Assembly: GCA_009760855.2 (NCBI GenBank)
Contig: WPIO01000010.1
Coordinates: 1,947,001-2,011,000 of the forward strand
Length of the DNA stretch: 64,000 nucleotides
Direction of reading: 5' to 3'
Source: Cristatella mucedo
Lineage: Eukaryota > Bryozoa > Phylactolaemata > Cristatellidae
The translations under genes and the position numbers were made by a program. Shown in pieces: positions 61,240 through 64,000 of the stretch. The notes beneath the pieces were generated by a model, which did no database searches, was not told where the DNA came from, and was given only the letters and a program-made list of their open reading frames with translations. The first letter of the stretch is position 1; each line of letters begins with the position of its first letter.

Positions 61240-62300
61240 AGCAGCTGCTGACGCTCAGTAGCTCTTTCGGCAGCTGAGCCAAATCTGAATTACATTAGTC
61301 CAGCCTAGACAGAAAAAATATGCTAGTTGGAGATTTTTCAAACCACTGTGGTAGACAGTCTCCAATCTTAGACAGGGATGGAACGCAATGGCTACCAATG
61401 AAGATTTATTTCAAACTTTAAGCAGTTGCCAAAGAAGACTCCCAAATTCCTAGTGCTTGATCATTGCCGTAGGGCAGCGTCATCAATTAGAAGAGCCAAG
61501 TCTGCTAGGCTAGCTGCCGGCTTGGGGTAGCCTGCGAGCAGGAGTTTGGTTTCAACAGTTCAGGCTAAGAAAATTGGCCAACATTCCGTATCGAATATCT
61601 GCAGTACAATCATTCAGTTTATCAGTCGTTGCAGAGGATTTCGACGGTTTCAATGAGGAATACAGCTGGGTATGATTAGTATAGGAGTGATGGCCAATAC
61701 CGTAAGCCCAAATTAATTTTCCGACTGTCTCGGAATAAATAATTGACAGCACAGGAACGGGAACGGGAAACGCTGTGAAACTACGCAAAGGTCAGGTACG
61801 CCGGATGAGACGTGACTGCCACGCGACAGCGATTGAGCACGATCGGATAGAGATAAGAATCAAACTACGCCAGTGCCTCGTCGGCCAGGCCGATCGTTGT
61901 TCTAAACCGTTCAAGTAGGATATCGAGATGAACAGGGTCGAACGCAGCCGATAGATCAAGCCGGACCAGAGTTAATACCCAGAATGTAAACGCAGTTTAT
62001 CGCACCGCATATGCAGTGACCGCGGGTGATGAGCTAGCCCTACAGTGATCCATTACTTTGGGATTTACAACTGCTATTCAGGCCTTAGGCGGGATGCTGA
62101 CTAGTCAATGTTTAGCCCACATCGTGGAAAGCGAATCGCGAAAAAGGGTGCCGCACAGGTACGCCGCAGGAGAATGCTTCCATTGACTTCCTTACCTCAA
62201 AGGCCCCTCGCGGACGGCTGCCAGGCTTTCTGGCCGGGGCTACGTGGCTTCTGAAAGGTCTAGAGACTTGTCGGACTTCTGCTCACGGTGTTTTTCCAGG
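61240..62300 (-). pseudogene. LINE family A reverse transcriptase, degenerate
   Basis: Minus-strand continuation of the copy at 59835. In 61552-61788 the catalytic box appears as SYTNHTQLYSSLKPS where intact relatives have YADDTQLY, followed by DCTADIRYGMLANFLSLN. Around 61925-61975 the minus strand reads LVRLDLSAAFDPV, the motif A aspartate region of the RT palm. Both signatures fix the family, and the altered box shows it is dead. Confidence 0.75.
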
Positions 62301-62339
62301 AGTGACTACACCACACTTTTAGATGGACCTCAAAATTGG

Positions 62340-62512
62340 TGAGCCGTGATGGCACACTAGGTAAGGTGGTTGCTTTCACGACTTCGGTCCCGACGTCGTG
62401 GTTCGATTCCTGTGGTGGGCGATCCTTTATCGCCACTGCAAGCGGTGGCGATAGCCGTAAAGGCTCTTCTGTCGCTATACGAAAAGAGGCTGTTTAATCA
62501 GCTAGGATTTAT
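62340..62512 (+). mobile_element. SINE family 1 copy, well preserved
   Basis: Sense copy with all parts: GCCGTGATGGCACACTAGG, TCGTGGTTCGATTCCTG (B box), CCACTGCAAGCGGTGG, GATAGCCGTAAAGGCTCTTC, ending GTTTAATCAGCTAGGATT. Useful as a family reference. Confidence 0.9.
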
Positions 62513-62789
62513 TTATTTAATAGGCTGATGGTCCTTCGGCGCGCAAGTTCAGGGTCAATCACATACGGGTCTAATTTATTGAAAAGGTATCGTCGTATTA
62601 TTTAAATTGCTGCAGAGGTCAATCTTTTTTAAAGTCGTCCAAAAAATGCTGACCGAGTGGCGCTCCTACAGCGAAAAACTCCAGGCTGTCTAAGTTGGGC
62701 GAACATTTCCTTTGGTAGGAAGAAGGCATTGAATGACCCTTCCAGACTATGCGCCTTCAGATCACTAATATGGCGTCGTTTTGCATTGA

Positions 62790-62900
62790 ACCCGATAAAA
62801 CAGCCGCTGAAAAATAAAACAGCCCCGACAAAATAGACCCAACGAAATAGCGCCAACAAAATGACCCAGTATGATGGAGATCGACGCAATAGCCCCAAAA
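62790..62900. repeat. Left array of AAAATAGCCCC-like repeats
   Basis: Imperfect units of about 17-19 bp: CGATAAAACAGCC, AATAAAACAGCCCCGA, CAAAATAGACCCAACGA, AATAGCGCCAACAAAATG, GACGCAATAGCCCC. The inverted counterpart lies at 63885-63975. Confidence 0.8.
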
Positions 62901-63884
62901 AAAAGTGCCTAAAGTAATTGAAAGCATTACTTTTGCGAATCTGTTATATGGCCGTTAACTATAACATAGAATCTATTCCAGTACAATAATTAAACATAAA
63001 TTTTTAAAGCACGTTTTATGAACCATGTGTAAAAATGAAGAAACATCAAACATTTTATAATCTAAAGAATAACAAATAAAGTCGGCGTCCTACTTCAAAC
63101 TAGGAGGCGCGAGTTTGGTCGCACAAGAAATTAAAAATAAAAAAATATCAAGGAAAGCTGTCAAAATCCGCGCACGGTCGGTAGATTTGACAACGCCGCA
63201 AACAATGAGGAGCAAGCAATTTCTGCAGCGTCAGAACGTATCGTAGCAGAACGTTGTCTATACATTCTAAACTTACGAAAATTTGACTCACGACAGGCTA
63301 CCCGATCCCTATCTATTTCGTAAGCTGATGGTTACTGAAATTCAAGATTAACTTAATTATTAAACTAATAAACCTATTCCACATGTTTTCTTATTTATTT
63401 TTGTTTTTGTTTGCTGTCAATTTATTTTCACCCTCTCATGACACAGCGGCTGTCACCAGAGTATTGATTGCCATCATCTATCTGCATTCAAACTCATAGA
63501 AAAAGTTTGAAAGAAGCATGACAGAGTAGAGATTGATATTGCACGTTTCCAAGCGGGGAACCGACAACCGGAAGCATTGAAGGCGAAGAATGTGTAACTC
63601 AATCGGTGTCTTCAAACTCTTGTTCTAACCTACGATGATATAGAGTGTTTGGATTATCTTCATAGAATCGCACACAATCTGACAACATATACTGCGATTC
63701 AGATGATACAAAAATATATAGATCTTACATTTAAATATTTTGAATCGAATCCTAATAGCGTTTTACTTAAAGAAAAGTTCTTTACTACTTCAATTTTGTA
63801 TTTATTAGTTATTTATATATTACGTATTACTTAGGTACTAGCTATTTTTGTATTGTAGATACTCGAAAAGCATCGACCTTATAG
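62901..63884. other. AT-rich core between inverted arrays
   Basis: About 1 kb of AT-rich DNA. One frame (63649-63834, +) encodes LTTYTAIQMIQKYIDLTFKY and a hydrophobic end; no domain recognised. Confidence 0.4.
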
Positions 63885-63975
63885 AGCTGTTTTGATGAGG
63901 CTCATTTTCTTGGGCTGTTCGCAGGCTACTTTATCGGGGCTGCTTTGTCGTGGGATGTTTCGTCGGGTCACCGTT
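63885..63975. repeat. Right array, inverted
   Basis: On the + strand: GAGCTGTTTTGATGAGG, TTGGGCTGTTCGCAGG, CTACTTTATCGGGGCTG, CTTTGTCGTGGGATGTTTCG, the complement-orientation version of the left array. It runs to near the window edge, so its full length is unknown. Confidence 0.75.
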
Positions 63976-64000
63976 TGGCACACAGCCAGCTCACTTTCTG

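Noticed and set aside
2503..62512. Genuine tRNA genes at the B-box-containing sites
   Set aside because: Each tRNA-like head is followed by a shared non-tRNA body and tail and lacks a cloverleaf; they are SINEs.
1..64000. CRISPR arrays, bacterial operons, ribosome binding sites or rho-independent terminators
   Set aside because: No regularly spaced direct repeats with unique spacers; the DNA is eukaryotic with introns and SINEs.

Overview
This window is nuclear DNA from an animal. Intron-bearing coding sequence, tRNA-headed SINEs, several LINE families with simple-repeat 3' tails and long microsatellites all point that way. The standard genetic code fits the one intact gene. That gene has Gal_lectin, hormone-receptor (HRM), GAIN/GPS and 7TM modules but no visible olfactomedin domain, which suggests an invertebrate bilaterian. 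A lophotrochozoan or flatworm is possible, but the species cannot be fixed from the sequence alone.

The one intact gene is a latrophilin-like adhesion GPCR (ADGRL/CIRL type) on the + strand from about 19.5 to 45.8 kb. I resolve 21 exons whose splice phases chain without a break from the lectin domain to the stop codon, giving about 1,119 codons. A possible signal-peptide exon lies at 18.7-18.96 kb. The order is Gal_lectin, HRM, GAIN, GPS ([11 protein letters not shown]), seven membrane helices, then a long cytoplasmic tail ending in SHL, a class I PDZ ligand like the one that ends vertebrate latrophilins. Its introns hold microsatellites, a 17-bp minisatellite, SINEs and LINE fragments.

From 1 to 18 kb I see no convincing gene. 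The stretch is full of two SINE families and of 3' ends and RT remnants of three L2/CR1-like LINE families. I call these A (ATTAC-type tail), B (ATT tail, ending GCGCCTAGAAAGAG-like) and C (ending GCGCCTGAATAGAG-like). SINE family 2 carries a family C-like tail.

From 46 to 64 kb the window is a TE graveyard. It includes degraded endonuclease and RT pieces, an internally deleted family A LINE (49.7-51.55 kb) and an AT-rich island (about 48.8-55.9 kb). The island holds broken, coding-like stretches: + strand on the left, - strand on the right. They match none of the LINE families and could be a decayed viral or other foreign integration. The right edge (62.79-63.98 kb) has two inverted arrays of a short ACAAAATAGCCCC-like motif around about 1 kb of AT-rich DNA, a possible uncharacterised DNA transposon.
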